From NCBI RefSeq assembly GCF_000719345.1, contig NZ_JOFX01000043.1, positions 1 through 48,579 of the forward strand: 48,579 bases of DNA, in the 5' to 3' direction. Both the position numbers and the translations under genes were made by a program. The stretch is from Streptomyces sp. NRRL F-2664 (GTDB lineage Bacteria > Actinomycetota > Actinomycetes > Streptomycetales > Streptomycetaceae). A model generated the notes under the pieces. That model ran no database searches, was not told the origin of the DNA, and saw nothing but the letters and a program-made list of their open reading frames with translations. Positions 27,495 to 35,172 of this stretch are shown here, piece after piece (the first letter of the stretch is position 1; every line of letters begins with the position of its first letter).

Positions 27495-28619
27495 TCAGTC
27501 CAGCGGTGGCCAGGGACCGGCGAGCAACCGTTCGGCTTCAGTGACGATCGCTTGCTCGCGTGTTCTGCGCCCGATGGCGCCCCATTCGTTGTACGCGTCG
27601 ACCTTGTCGACAAGCGGCTGAAGAGACTGGGGCCTGGCCAATGCGCTCCAGCCCTCGTACGTGATCACGTCACCGCCGGCTCCGGGGGCCAGACTCCCGT
27701 TCACGATCAGCCGGAGCCACCAGCGCACGAGCTCCCAGCGTGCCGCCTCCCCCGGGATATCGGTGTCATCGCCGGGAAGGCCCTCGGGCAGACCGAGTTC
27801 GCCCAGTACTTGGTCGAAGAGCGCCTCGGCGCTCTCATGCTCCGTGCGCGATAGGCCGGCGAGGAGCGGAAGCGACTCCGTCTCGACGCCGAGAACCAGT
27901 GCCGTAAGCCCTGCTTCGATCAGTTGGTGCGTGTGGTGCTGTCGGCCGATCAGGCGCTCCAGAGCCAGCATCCCCAGGTACTCGATCGCCTCCTGAGCAC
28001 TGGTGGCGTAAGGGGTGTGCGGCGTCGGCGCGGTGACGTCGATGCCGGGGCCGCCGTTGACGAAGTAGGACCAGAAACCGACAGTCGCGTGGGCGGGGAG
28101 ACTGCTCGCGCGGCCGGTGAACTCGTGCCGTACGTAGTCGGAGAGGTCGTTCCCGTAGATGATGATGTCGGTCTGGTGGACGGACAACACGGGGTGCCCG
28201 CATTCGCCTGCTGTGCCAGGCAGGTAGCGGTGGCTGTAGAGGGGGACCAGCTGCGGCACGGTCGCCAACTCGCACCGCGCGATCTGCAGCGCATCGGATG
28301 TCTCTGCGGGCCTCGGACTCCAGGCGGGGTGCCAGAAGTTGTTGTGTTGGACGTCGAAGAGCACACCTTCGACCGGTTGGGCGAGCCGCTCGGCCAGGTC
28401 CTCGGGGTCGCCGTTGCGCCAGTCGGGCCAGCTTCGTGACCCGTACGGGAGCCCGGCGGCGAGGAAGACCCTGTGGTCCGCCGAGAAGGTGAAGCCGAAC
28501 GGTGCCTCGACCGCGTCGAGTTCCCGCTCGCTGAGGCCCGGCCCGATCTCGGCTCGGAGCATGCGCTGAAGATCCCTGGCGGTTTCCAGGGTCAGCGGAG
28601 GGGGCGACTGCGCAGTCAT
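27495..28619 (-). CDS. SMI1/KNR4 (SUKH)-like protein
   Basis: ATG at 28619 starts a 374-residue protein. Residues about 25-60 (GLSERELDAVEAPFGFTFSADHRVFLAAGLPYG) match the opening of SUKH-fold proteins, where an acidic helix is followed by a hydrophobic turn. Next come WRNGDPEDLAERLAQPVEG, LFDVQHNNFWHPAW and VPLYSHRYLP, typical of the same group, and a longer helical C-terminus. SUKH proteins in bacteria are often immunity proteins against toxin domains, but many are of unknown role. No toxin gene is visible beside it, so function stays open. It has no signal peptide. Confidence 0.82.
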   Translation of the reverse strand: MTAQSPPPLTLETARDLQRMLRAEIGPGLSERELDAVEAPFGFTFSADHRVFLAAGLPYGSRSWPDWRNGDPEDLAERLAQPVEGVLFDVQHNNFWHPAWSPRPAETSDALQIARCELATVPQLVPLYSHRYLPGTAGECGHPVLSVHQTDIIIYGNDLSDYVRHEFTGRASSLPAHATVGFWSYFVNGGPGIDVTAPTPHTPYATSAQEAIEYLGMLALERLIGRQHHTHQLIEAGLTALVLGVETESLPLLAGLSRTEHESAEALFDQVLGELGLPEGLPGDDTDIPGEAARWELVRWWLRLIVNGSLAPGAGGDVITYEGWSALARPQSLQPLVDKVDAYNEWGAIGRRTREQAIVTEAERLLAGPWPPLD

Positions 28620-29200
28620 CCCGGCAGCATAGTGACCGGTACGACCGCCAATGTCACGAGGCTGTCCAAGCCCAGGTCGGACGCTTCTGCGTCCACGAAT
28701 CCCCCGAGCGCTCAGCCGATCACCTTCCCGAGAGAAGGCGTCAGTTCGGGCGACCACCATGGGAGGGCACCCTGGAGAACCCTACGAGGAACGGCGGAGT
28801 CAGCGGCGCACCGAAGGACGGGACCCGCGTTCCAGAAGCTGCCCAAGGCCGGCACCATGGCGGCTGCGGCCCGCTTCATCAACGGCCACACCCCGTGCGA
28901 CCCCGTCAGCCCCAAGCCCGAGGACGGCGGGCCGAGCTCGGGCCCCGATACCAAGTTCGGACCGGCCTACTCCGGGACCGAAACCGGATACCGCGGCCGG
29001 CGCAGCATCGCCACCATGGTTCTGATCGCGGACCCCAAACCCTTCCAGAGCAAGTGCCCCGTGCCGGGATCGGGCCAGGATGCTGCCTGGCGCATCCTGT
29101 GCCGCCGTCCTGGGACGCACCCGGCCGGACGCCTTGCGCCTCCTCGCCGAACCTCACACCTTGCGGGGCCTCCGATCGAGCACTCCGGGTCCCCCCCGGC
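28620..29200. other. Non-coding stretch, probably degraded
   Basis: I find no gene with a recognisable family, start and ribosome site on either strand. Short open frames give disordered, Pro/Arg/Gly-rich translations. Remnants of other genes follow directly, so this is likely decayed sequence. Confidence 0.4.
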
Positions 29201-29234
29201 CTGAATGAGCTGCGGCCGGGCCAGGGAGTAGGCC

Positions 29235-29510
29235 CCGCCGCGTGCTGGGCGACTGCGGCGCATCCCCGGCGCTGGTGCCGGACGGTGGTCAGCGAACTCG
29301 TCGCCTTCGCGATCCGGCACGCGGGGCGTCACCGGCTTCGACATCCACCACCGGCCCGGCCGGATCACCATCGAAGGGGTCCGACCGCTCCCTGCGCCGC
29401 CCCCTACGCGGCCGCACGCGCCGAACTCCCCCGGCCACTTCGGATGGCGCCTGGTCAAGGCCCTTGCGCCCACGGTTCATCCGCTTCCGCCGCGGCGGGA
29501 AACCATCAAC
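29235..29510 (+). pseudogene. Remnant of an RsbW-like ATP-binding (anti-sigma type) gene
   Basis: One plus frame reads RTVVSELVAFAIRHAG, corresponding to the N-box VSELVTNAIRHA of the many Streptomyces HATPase_c_2 regulators. After a one-base shift the text continues VTGFDIHHRPGRITIEG and later GHFGWRLVKALA, which resembles the GGRGLRLVRALA motif near the end of these proteins. The G-box region DxG is lost in the frameshifted part. Weak but consistent in order and direction. Confidence 0.45.
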
Positions 29511-29520
29511 CCGGCCAGGG

Positions 29521-29856
29521 TCAGCAGCAGCCCTTCTCCGCGGCATCCACGCAGCTCTTGTCCGCCTCGACCGCGAGCACGGCGGTGCGCAGGTCGTCCA
29601 GCGCGTGCCCGAGCCGCTCGTGGGCCAGCTCGTAGCGGGTCCGCCGGCCCTGGGGAACGGCCACGACCAGGCCGCAGTCGCGCAGGCACGCCAGATGGTT
29701 CGACAGCCGGGTGCGGGAGACGCCGAGCGCCTCGGCGAGGTCGGACGGGTAGGCCGGTGCCTCGCGCAGGGCGAGCAGCAGCCGGCAGCGGATCGGATCG
29801 GCCAGCGCCCGGCCGAACCGGGTCAGGACATCGAGCTCGGTGGCGAGGGTCGGCAT
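29521..29856 (-). CDS. CmtR-like ArsR-family metal-sensing repressor
   Basis: The 111-residue protein is a winged-helix ArsR/SmtB repressor (DPIRCRLLLALREAPAYP, then recognition helix VSRTRLSNHLACLRDCGLV). Cys57 and Cys61 in LACLRDC fall at the same positions as the Cd/Pb ligands of Mycobacterium tuberculosis CmtR, and Cys101 in the tail (DKSCVD) matches its third ligand Cys102. The tail ends in GCC. Metal binding should release it from DNA. It is divergent from the DUF3703 gene with only 59 bases between; the expected efflux transporter is not in the window. Confidence 0.92.
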   Translation of the reverse strand: MPTLATELDVLTRFGRALADPIRCRLLLALREAPAYPSDLAEALGVSRTRLSNHLACLRDCGLVVAVPQGRRTRYELAHERLGHALDDLRTAVLAVEADKSCVDAAEKGCC

Positions 29857-29915
29857 GGACAGAACGATACACGGATGCTTGAATCCACGGGATCCTGAAC
29901 AGTTGGAGGTCTGCC

Positions 29916-30284
29916 TTGCCCCGCGTGCCGATGTCCCTGGCCCTGCATGCCGCGTTCACCGCCGAGATGGCCTCCGCTCGCGCGCCGGGGCCGATGAGGG
30001 AGCGGTGGCGGGCCGCGGAGCGGGCCCACATCCTGTCCCAGCCCTGGCCGATGGCCCACACCCGGACCCACGCAGTGATGGTCCGCCTCGCCGTTCGGGA
30101 CCGGGACCTGCGGGAAGTCCTCGGCCAGCTCGTGCGCATGGTGGTGGCCGGACCCGGTTCGGCGGCGGGCAAGTACCCGGACGGCAACACCGGCCGCACC
30201 CGGGCCGGACTCACCACGCCGATGCCGATCCCCGACGACTTGGCCGCGCTCCTCGCCGGGGCCGGGATCGACCTGCGTCCGTGA
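29916..30284 (+). CDS. DUF3703 family protein
   Basis: TTG at 29916 is supported by GGAGG seven bases upstream. The 122-residue protein carries the family features: an N-terminal helix with AAFTAEMASAR, AERAHILSQPWPMAHTRTH, then REVLGQLVRMVVAGPGSAAG, PDGNTGRT and PMPIPDDL. The function of DUF3703 is not established; members are often encoded next to CmtR/ArsR sensors and cation-efflux genes, and the several His residues suit metal contact. The divergent CmtR-like gene shares its promoter region, so induction by Cd, Pb or Zn is likely. Confidence 0.82.
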   Translation: MPRVPMSLALHAAFTAEMASARAPGPMRERWRAAERAHILSQPWPMAHTRTHAVMVRLAVRDRDLREVLGQLVRMVVAGPGSAAGKYPDGNTGRTRAGLTTPMPIPDDLAALLAGAGIDLRP

Positions 30285-30330
30285 GCAGGGTGAGCGCCGG
30301 CTGTCACCGGGTCGAGCAGATTGGTCAATC

Positions 30331-30525
30331 CTGGCCGACCAGGCCTACTCACCCCGAGTGATCCGCCAGGCGTACAGGCAGCGCAACACCGTCGAACGCT
30401 GCATCAACCGCCTGAAGCAGTGGGGGGTATCGCCACCCGCTACGAACGGACCGCACCATCCACCTGTCCGGGCTCTCCGTCGCCGGCGTCTTTCTTCGGT
30501 CTGCCAGGCCCGCGACTCAGGAGCA
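30331..30525 (+). pseudogene. IS5-family transposase remnant (C-terminal part)
   Basis: The first frame reads LADQAYSPRVIRQAYRQRNT and VERCINRLKQW, the conserved C-terminal block (YRQRNTVERCINRLKQ) with the catalytic Glu. About 25 residues that normally lie between ADKAYSSRAIR and YRQRNT are missing. Frameshifts follow, and the rest of the domain can be read as IATRYERTA and then TIHLSGLSVAGVFLRSAR. No complete element or terminal repeat is visible. Confidence 0.85.
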
Positions 30526-30996
30526 GGAGCGAACAGCATCGACGAAGCGGCCCAGGGCTGCCCTCTTCTTTCTCGGCGGCTCGAAAGCCGCCCGATTCCT
30601 CCGGGGGCGAGATCCCGGGCAGGGAGCGACGAGCACAGGAGGATCATGTCCAGTTCCGAGACGGAGTCCCGTGGGCCGGGCGGCGCTGCGGCGCTGTGGC
30701 GCACGAGCGGGGAGCCGCGGCGAGCGGGCCGTTCGACCGGACCACTCCCGTGGGTGCTGCCCGGTAGTCCCGGCACTGTGTGCGTTGTCCAGAAGCCTTC
30801 CGGTGCAACCCCCACGGAGTAGATCGACCAAGTCGCGCCGCCCGGGAGGGCCTGGCCGAGCTCGCATCAGGGAGCTTTCCCGTGACGGCTCGTGCCAGGC
30901 CGTGCTGTCGGCGCAGCACCTCGTCCGGGATCCGCCGGCCCGACGGACGGTTCGCGTTGCGCTCCGTCGACGGCGGCGTCGGCCGACCGGTGTTGC
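30526..30996. other. Non-coding stretch after the transposase remnant
   Basis: No gene is supported; the open frames on both strands are Arg/Pro-rich and lack conserved blocks. The only clear structure is a perfect seven-base-pair hairpin with a CGAA loop at 30575-30592, which could be a terminator left from an earlier gene. Confidence 0.45.
30575..30592. terminator. Short perfect hairpin with CGAA loop
   Basis: GGCGGCT (30575-30581) pairs with AGCCGCC (30586-30592) around CGAA, a stable tetraloop. No gene ends next to it apart from the transposase remnant. Confidence 0.4.
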
Positions 30997-31395
30997 TCAG
31001 TCCTGCGTGGAGATGCAGAAGGGGTGGCCCGCGGGGTCCAGCAAGACCCTCCGCTGATCGGGGTGCGGTTGGACGGAGGGTTCCAAGGCGCCCAGTGCCA
31101 GCATCCGCGCGTGGGCGGCGTCCAGATCGTCGACGCCCAGTTCCATGTGCGCCTGCTTGCCCTGGGACGGGTCCGGCCAGGTCGGACGCCGGTAGTCGGC
31201 CACCCGGATGAAGCCCAGTCCGGGGGTCCCGTCGCGGCCGAGCAGGATGAAGTCGTCGCTGGAGTGGATGACGGGCAAGCCGAGCGCGGTGCCGTAGAAG
31301 CGGGCCAGCTCGGCGGGGTCGGGGCAGTCGAAGTCTACGGACAGCAGGCGGATCGCGGGTCCGGATGTGGGTTCGGATGTGGGTTCGGTACTCAT
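30997..31395 (-). CDS. VOC (glyoxalase/bleomycin-resistance fold) family protein
   Basis: The 132-residue protein has the paired beta-alpha-beta-beta-beta pattern of the vicinal-oxygen-chelate superfamily: IRLLSVDFDCPDPAELARFY, LGLPVIHSS, HMELGVDDLDAAHARMLALG, VLLDPAGHPFC. Likely metal ligands are the His of HMELGV and residues on the last strand. Many Streptomyces paralogues of this length exist with unknown substrates, so no reaction is assigned. It is divergent from the WYL regulator with a perfect inverted repeat between, so it is the probable target of that regulator. Confidence 0.9.
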   Translation of the reverse strand: MSTEPTSEPTSGPAIRLLSVDFDCPDPAELARFYGTALGLPVIHSSDDFILLGRDGTPGLGFIRVADYRRPTWPDPSQGKQAHMELGVDDLDAAHARMLALGALEPSVQPHPDQRRVLLDPAGHPFCISTQD

Positions 31396-31414
31396 GGGGA
31401 GGACGCTAGGACGG

Positions 31415-31439
31415 GACCAGGACAGGTCCGGTCCTGGTC
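31415..31439. promoter_or_regulatory. Perfect inverted repeat between VOC and WYL genes (candidate operator)
   Basis: GACCAGGAC (31415-31423) and GTCCTGGTC (31431-31439) are perfect complements separated by seven bases, in the 63-base gap between two divergent starts. Size, symmetry and position fit the binding site of the adjacent HTH-WYL regulator. Confidence 0.65.
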
Positions 31440-31458
31440 ATGGGGAACACTTCGGGAT

Positions 31459-32457
31459 GTGATCAGCACCTCTGCCCGACTGCTGCGACTGGTCTCGCTG
31501 CTGTCCACTCGACCGACGTGGACCTGCCGCGAGCTGGCCGAGCGAATGGCGGTCACCGACCGCACGGTCCGGCGGGACATCGCCCGGCTGCGGGAACTCG
31601 GCTACGGGATCGAGTCCGACCCCGGTCCGTGGGGCGGCTACCGCCTCGGCGGTGGCACTCGGGTGCCACCGCTGATACTCGACGACGAGGAGGCGCTTGC
31701 CGTGGCCGTCGCGCTGCGAGAGGCCGCGCTCAGCGGCGTCTTGGGCAGCGACCAGGCCGCGCTGTCGGCGCTGTTGAAACTTCGGCAGGTCCTACCGCCC
31801 CGGATCGCGGACCGGCTGAGGGACATGGATGCGACCTTCGTCCACACCCCCAGGCCCGAAGGACATCAGGTCCCGCCCGGCGTGCTGCCGGATCTGGCCG
31901 CCGCCTGCCGCCGTGGCGAGCGCACCCGCCTTTCGTACCGGGACCACGCGGGGAAGGCCACTGTCCGGGACATCGACCCCTACCGCCTGGTACACACAGG
32001 CCGCCGCTGGTACTTCGTCGCCCGGGACGTGGCCAAGGAGCAGTGGCGGACATTCCGGGCCGACCGGGTGGTACGGGTAGAGCCGACCGGACACACCGTC
32101 GAACTCGTCGACCCGCCCGACCCGGCGCTCTTCGTCTCTCGATCCACCGCGGGCGTGGTGTACCCGCTCTACGTCACAGTTCGGCTGGCGCGCCCCATGG
32201 ACCAGGCGCTCCGGCTGGTCCCGCCCACGATCGGCACCCATCACCCGGACGGCCCCGATGCCACCATCGTCGAAATCGGCGGCAACGACACCGACCAGCT
32301 CGTCACATACCTCCTCAGCCTCGGCACCACGCTGCGGGTCCTGTCACCGGACCGCGTACGGGAGGCGCTGCTGCGCCGTACCCGAGACCTGTTCGAGGAC
32401 AACGGGGGCGGTCAGGCCCTCAGCGGTGGAGTGGACCACTGCGCCGGCCAACCTTGA
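31459..32457 (+). CDS. YafY-type HTH/WYL transcriptional regulator
   Basis: GTG at 31459 starts a 332-residue protein. The N-terminal HTH_11 domain reads ISTSARLLRLVSLLSTRPTW and CRELAERMAVTDRTVRRDIA. The middle is the WYL domain (RTRLSYRDHAGKATVRDIDP, YRLVHTGRRWYFVARD, WRTFRADRVVRVE); its core tripeptide here is RWYFVA, the usual form. A WCX-type C-terminal extension follows (VYPLYVTVRLARPMDQAL). WYL proteins bind small ligands or nucleic acids and control neighbouring genes. The divergent VOC gene and the shared palindrome suggest autoregulation and control of that enzyme. The DHFR-like gene 226 bases downstream may also belong to the regulon. Confidence 0.92.
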   Translation: MISTSARLLRLVSLLSTRPTWTCRELAERMAVTDRTVRRDIARLRELGYGIESDPGPWGGYRLGGGTRVPPLILDDEEALAVAVALREAALSGVLGSDQAALSALLKLRQVLPPRIADRLRDMDATFVHTPRPEGHQVPPGVLPDLAAACRRGERTRLSYRDHAGKATVRDIDPYRLVHTGRRWYFVARDVAKEQWRTFRADRVVRVEPTGHTVELVDPPDPALFVSRSTAGVVYPLYVTVRLARPMDQALRLVPPTIGTHHPDGPDATIVEIGGNDTDQLVTYLLSLGTTLRVLSPDRVREALLRRTRDLFEDNGGGQALSGGVDHCAGQP

Positions 32458-32683
32458 TCATTCGGCGGACAACCGCCCCTACCGCTGTCCACCGAGGCCG
32501 ATCAGAGCCTACTGGCGCGCCAGCGTGCGAGCGCGGCCCGGAAGCCGCAGCTGGTGCCCAAAGGTGACGGGACGGTGCTCGCGTCGTCGGCCGGATGCCA
32601 TGATCGCTCTGCGGCCCGCCTCGCACGCCATCCGTGCTGCCCCGGGCCGCACCCGACAGCAGGACCGACGAAAGGGACCCGGC

Positions 32684-33280
32684 ATGCGCAGACTCGTCTA
32701 CTACATCGCCACCACCCTCGATGGCTTCATCGCAGGCCCGGACGGCGGGGACCCCACCGGTCCGAACGGCTTCTGGCCCATACCGGGGGACTACATACAG
32801 CACCTCGTGGCCGAGTACCCGGAGACGCTGCCCGTCCAGGCGCGGCAGGCACTGTCCGTCACAGCGGAGGGCACGCACTTCGACACGGTGCTGGAAGGCC
32901 GGCACAGCTACGAGATCGGTCTTGCGGCCGGTATCCCCGACGCCTACCCGCACCTGCGTCACCTGGTATTTTCCCGGACCCTGACCGAGAGCCCGGACCC
33001 GGCCGTCGAATTGGTCTCCGACGACCCGGTGGCGACCGTGCGGGAACTCAAGCAGCAGGACGGCAAGGACATCTGGCTGCTCGGCGGCGCCCAGCTTGCG
33101 AGCTCACTGTATGCCGAGATCGACACGCTGATCGTCAAGGTCGGACCGCTGACCATCGGCAACGGAATCCCGCTGTTCTCCCACAAGGCCGCCTTCGACC
33201 CGCGTACCTGGGCACTCGCAGACCACACCGTCCTCAAGAGCGGCGCGGTCTTCCTCACCTATACGCGCGTCAGCAGCTGA
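32684..33280 (+). CDS. Dihydrofolate-reductase-like family protein
   Basis: The 198-residue protein belongs to the RibD-C/DHFR-like group (YYIATTLDGFIAGPDGG at the start, DTVLEGRHSYEIG, LVFSRTL, DIWLLGGAQLASSL, ADHTVLKSGAVFLTYTR). The GGAQLA loop contacts NADPH in the family. Members reduce unknown small molecules; true DHFR activity should not be assumed because the folate-site residues of FolA are not evident. The start ATG at 32684 follows GAAAGGGACCC. It lies downstream of the WYL regulator on the same strand and may be co-regulated. Confidence 0.88.
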   Translation: MRRLVYYIATTLDGFIAGPDGGDPTGPNGFWPIPGDYIQHLVAEYPETLPVQARQALSVTAEGTHFDTVLEGRHSYEIGLAAGIPDAYPHLRHLVFSRTLTESPDPAVELVSDDPVATVRELKQQDGKDIWLLGGAQLASSLYAEIDTLIVKVGPLTIGNGIPLFSHKAAFDPRTWALADHTVLKSGAVFLTYTRVSS

Positions 33281-33295
33281 GCGCTCAGGGCGCGA

Positions 33296-33346
33296 GGCGC
33301 CTGTGTGGAGCCGGGCGCGGACGCGCTCAGGAGTCACACAGGCGCC
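33296..33346. terminator. Perfect 12-bp hairpin between convergent genes
   Basis: GGCGCCTGTGTG (33296-33307) pairs with CACACAGGCGCC (33335-33346) around a 27-base GC-rich loop. It starts 15 bases after the DHFR-like stop and lies before the 3' end of the kinase gene on the other strand. The rest of 33281-33510 has no gene. Confidence 0.65.
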
Positions 33347-33510
33347 GCCGTGGCCGCTTGCCAGGGCGCGGGAAGCAGGTGAGGGTTCCGCGGTCCCGCA
33401 CGCGGATACGCTCCGTCGGGTCTACGAGGCTGCCTGACACAAGCAGTCGGGGATGCACAGCAGTTCCTCGTATTGGTGCGCTTCCGGGGGGCTCCCGGAG
33501 GGGCGGTGGA

Positions 33511-34836
33511 TCACCGCCCCTTGCCCTTCCTGCCCTTGGCCTTTCCGGGGATCTCCTCCGCCTTCGCCGCCCCAGGAGCCTTCGAAGGGTGTTCTGCGAC
33601 CTGCAGCACCGAAGAGGGACCGGTGGGCTTCTGGAGGTCCTCTGGAGTCGAGGGCGCTGCGGCCGGCGACTGCGGGGTGGACGTCACGGCTGCGGGAAGC
33701 GGGGGCGCGGGCGTCCCTGCTGGTGAAGACCCTGTCGGGGCTGTCACCTCGGAGTTCTTCGAGGCCTCGGGCTGCTCGTGCGTGGGAGCGGTGGCGGGTG
33801 GGTTGTTGCCCGCTTGCATGCCCCCCATCACCAGCACGCACGTGCCCGCGAGGCTCGTCGCCGCGAGGGTCCACCAGAGCGGACGGCGCCCTCGGGCAGC
33901 CCCGCCCGGATCGGTCGTTGGCACGGCAGCAGCGGCGGCAGGCGAGAAGGGGGAGCGGTGGGTGGTGGTGCCGTGGGGCGTGGCGCCGACTGGGGTGCGG
34001 CGTCGCGGTGCCTTCGCCATGTCCTGCAGGCATTGGTGGACTGCGGCAGCGTCGGGGCGGGCCGCAGGCTCATAGTCGGTCATCCGTGCGAGCAGGCGGG
34101 CGAGGTCTTCCGGCAGTCCTTCGGGTATGTGGGGCCGGCGCAGGAGGTGGGCGGTGCCGATCTCCATCGGAGTCCCCTGGTACTCGCGCCGGCCGGTGAG
34201 GGCCTCCAGGAGAGTCACTCCCAGGGCGTAGATGTCGCTGGCCGTACTCGCGCCTTCGCCCAGGAACTGTTCCGGGGCCATGTAGGCGACGGTGCCGACG
34301 AGGGTGTCGGGCGCGCTGCGGGTGCGCTCGTGGACGGTCCGTGACAGCCCGAAGTCGGCCAGGTGGGGCGAGCCCTCCTCGCCGAGGAGAATGTTGGAGG
34401 GTTTCACGTCGTGATGGATGACGCCGTGGGCGTGCACGTGGTCGAGGGCTGAGGAGATGTCGGCGCCGATCCGCATCACCTGGACGGGTCCCAGGGGGCC
34501 CGCGTCCATGCGGGTGCGCAAGGTGACGCCGCGGATCAACTCCGTGACCATGAAAGCGCCTTGGCCGTGTCGGCCGGCGTCGAAAACGGTGACGAGAGCG
34601 GGATGGGAGAGACGGGCCAGCGTGCGGGCCTCGTCGCAGAAGCGGTCGGCGGTGACCGTGTCCGTGCCTGCGCGGAACACCTTGACGGCCACCTCGCGGC
34701 CCAGTACCTCGTCGACACCGTGGAACACGTCCGCCGTGCCGCCCGACCCCAGGGGGCCCTGGAGCCGATAACGGCCGCCCAGGACGGTGTCGCGTAGAGG
34801 CGGTACTCCGTACTCCGGGCCGGACAGGGCCGTCAT
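33511..34836 (-). CDS. Membrane-anchored Ser/Thr protein kinase with HHD catalytic loop
   Basis: The 441-residue protein has an N-terminal Hanks-type kinase domain: G-loop LGSGGTADV, ATP-binding Lys52 in VAVKVF, catalytic loop IHHDVKPSN with Asp143, DFG at 161-163 and GTVAYMAPEQF. The usual HRD motif is HHD (His142 replaces Arg), so it is a non-RD type that may not need activation-loop phosphorylation. A single membrane segment (LWWTLAATSLAGTCVLVMGG) precedes a Pro/Ala/Ser-rich extracellular tail of about 95 residues ending in a basic KGRKGKGR. No PASTA repeats are present. It should sense something outside the cell and phosphorylate cytoplasmic targets; targets are unknown. Confidence 0.93.
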   Translation of the reverse strand: MTALSGPEYGVPPLRDTVLGGRYRLQGPLGSGGTADVFHGVDEVLGREVAVKVFRAGTDTVTADRFCDEARTLARLSHPALVTVFDAGRHGQGAFMVTELIRGVTLRTRMDAGPLGPVQVMRIGADISSALDHVHAHGVIHHDVKPSNILLGEEGSPHLADFGLSRTVHERTRSAPDTLVGTVAYMAPEQFLGEGASTASDIYALGVTLLEALTGRREYQGTPMEIGTAHLLRRPHIPEGLPEDLARLLARMTDYEPAARPDAAAVHQCLQDMAKAPRRRTPVGATPHGTTTHRSPFSPAAAAAVPTTDPGGAARGRRPLWWTLAATSLAGTCVLVMGGMQAGNNPPATAPTHEQPEASKNSEVTAPTGSSPAGTPAPPLPAAVTSTPQSPAAAPSTPEDLQKPTGPSSVLQVAEHPSKAPGAAKAEEIPGKAKGRKGKGR

Positions 34837-35172
34837 GGGTCCTCCTCCACTCGCGAACAGTAACGCGCGCCTACCCCTCGGAAGTCGCGCTACTCACCGG
34901 GTTCCGGGAGGGGGGCCGACGCCTCTCGGCCGCCGAACGCCGGGGCAGGCTCGCCGTGCCCGACGCCGGCAGCGCGGCGGCACCGGGCACATCGTGCGCA
35001 GGCCGGACCTGCGCAGGACCCGCCGCCGACCGTCGGGCGGGAAGCGGCGAAGCCGGGGCGCCCGTAGGACGTCCCGGCTTCGCCGTCGACGGCGAGGAAA
35101 GCGGGGGGACTAGTTCAGTGGAGTGGTGAGAAGGAAGTCCGCCCATGGCCTCGCCGGGGCCAACGGTAGCAG
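34837..35172. other. Intergenic region upstream of the kinase gene
   Basis: No gene is supported. It contains the terminator hairpin of the TerD-related gene and the palindrome CGCCGTCGACGGCG (35081-35094), plus the presumed kinase promoter near 34860. Confidence 0.5.
35046..35084 (-). terminator. Hairpin downstream of the TerD-related gene
   Basis: GGCGAAGCCGGG (35046-35057) is perfectly complementary to CCCGGCTTCGCC (35073-35084) across a 15-base loop. It lies about 90 bases after the stop of the leftward gene and upstream of the kinase gene. Confidence 0.6.

Noticed and set aside
35081..35094. CGCCGTCGACGGCG palindrome upstream of the kinase gene.
   Set aside because: Short GC palindromes are frequent in this genome and it overlaps the terminator arm; no support as an operator.
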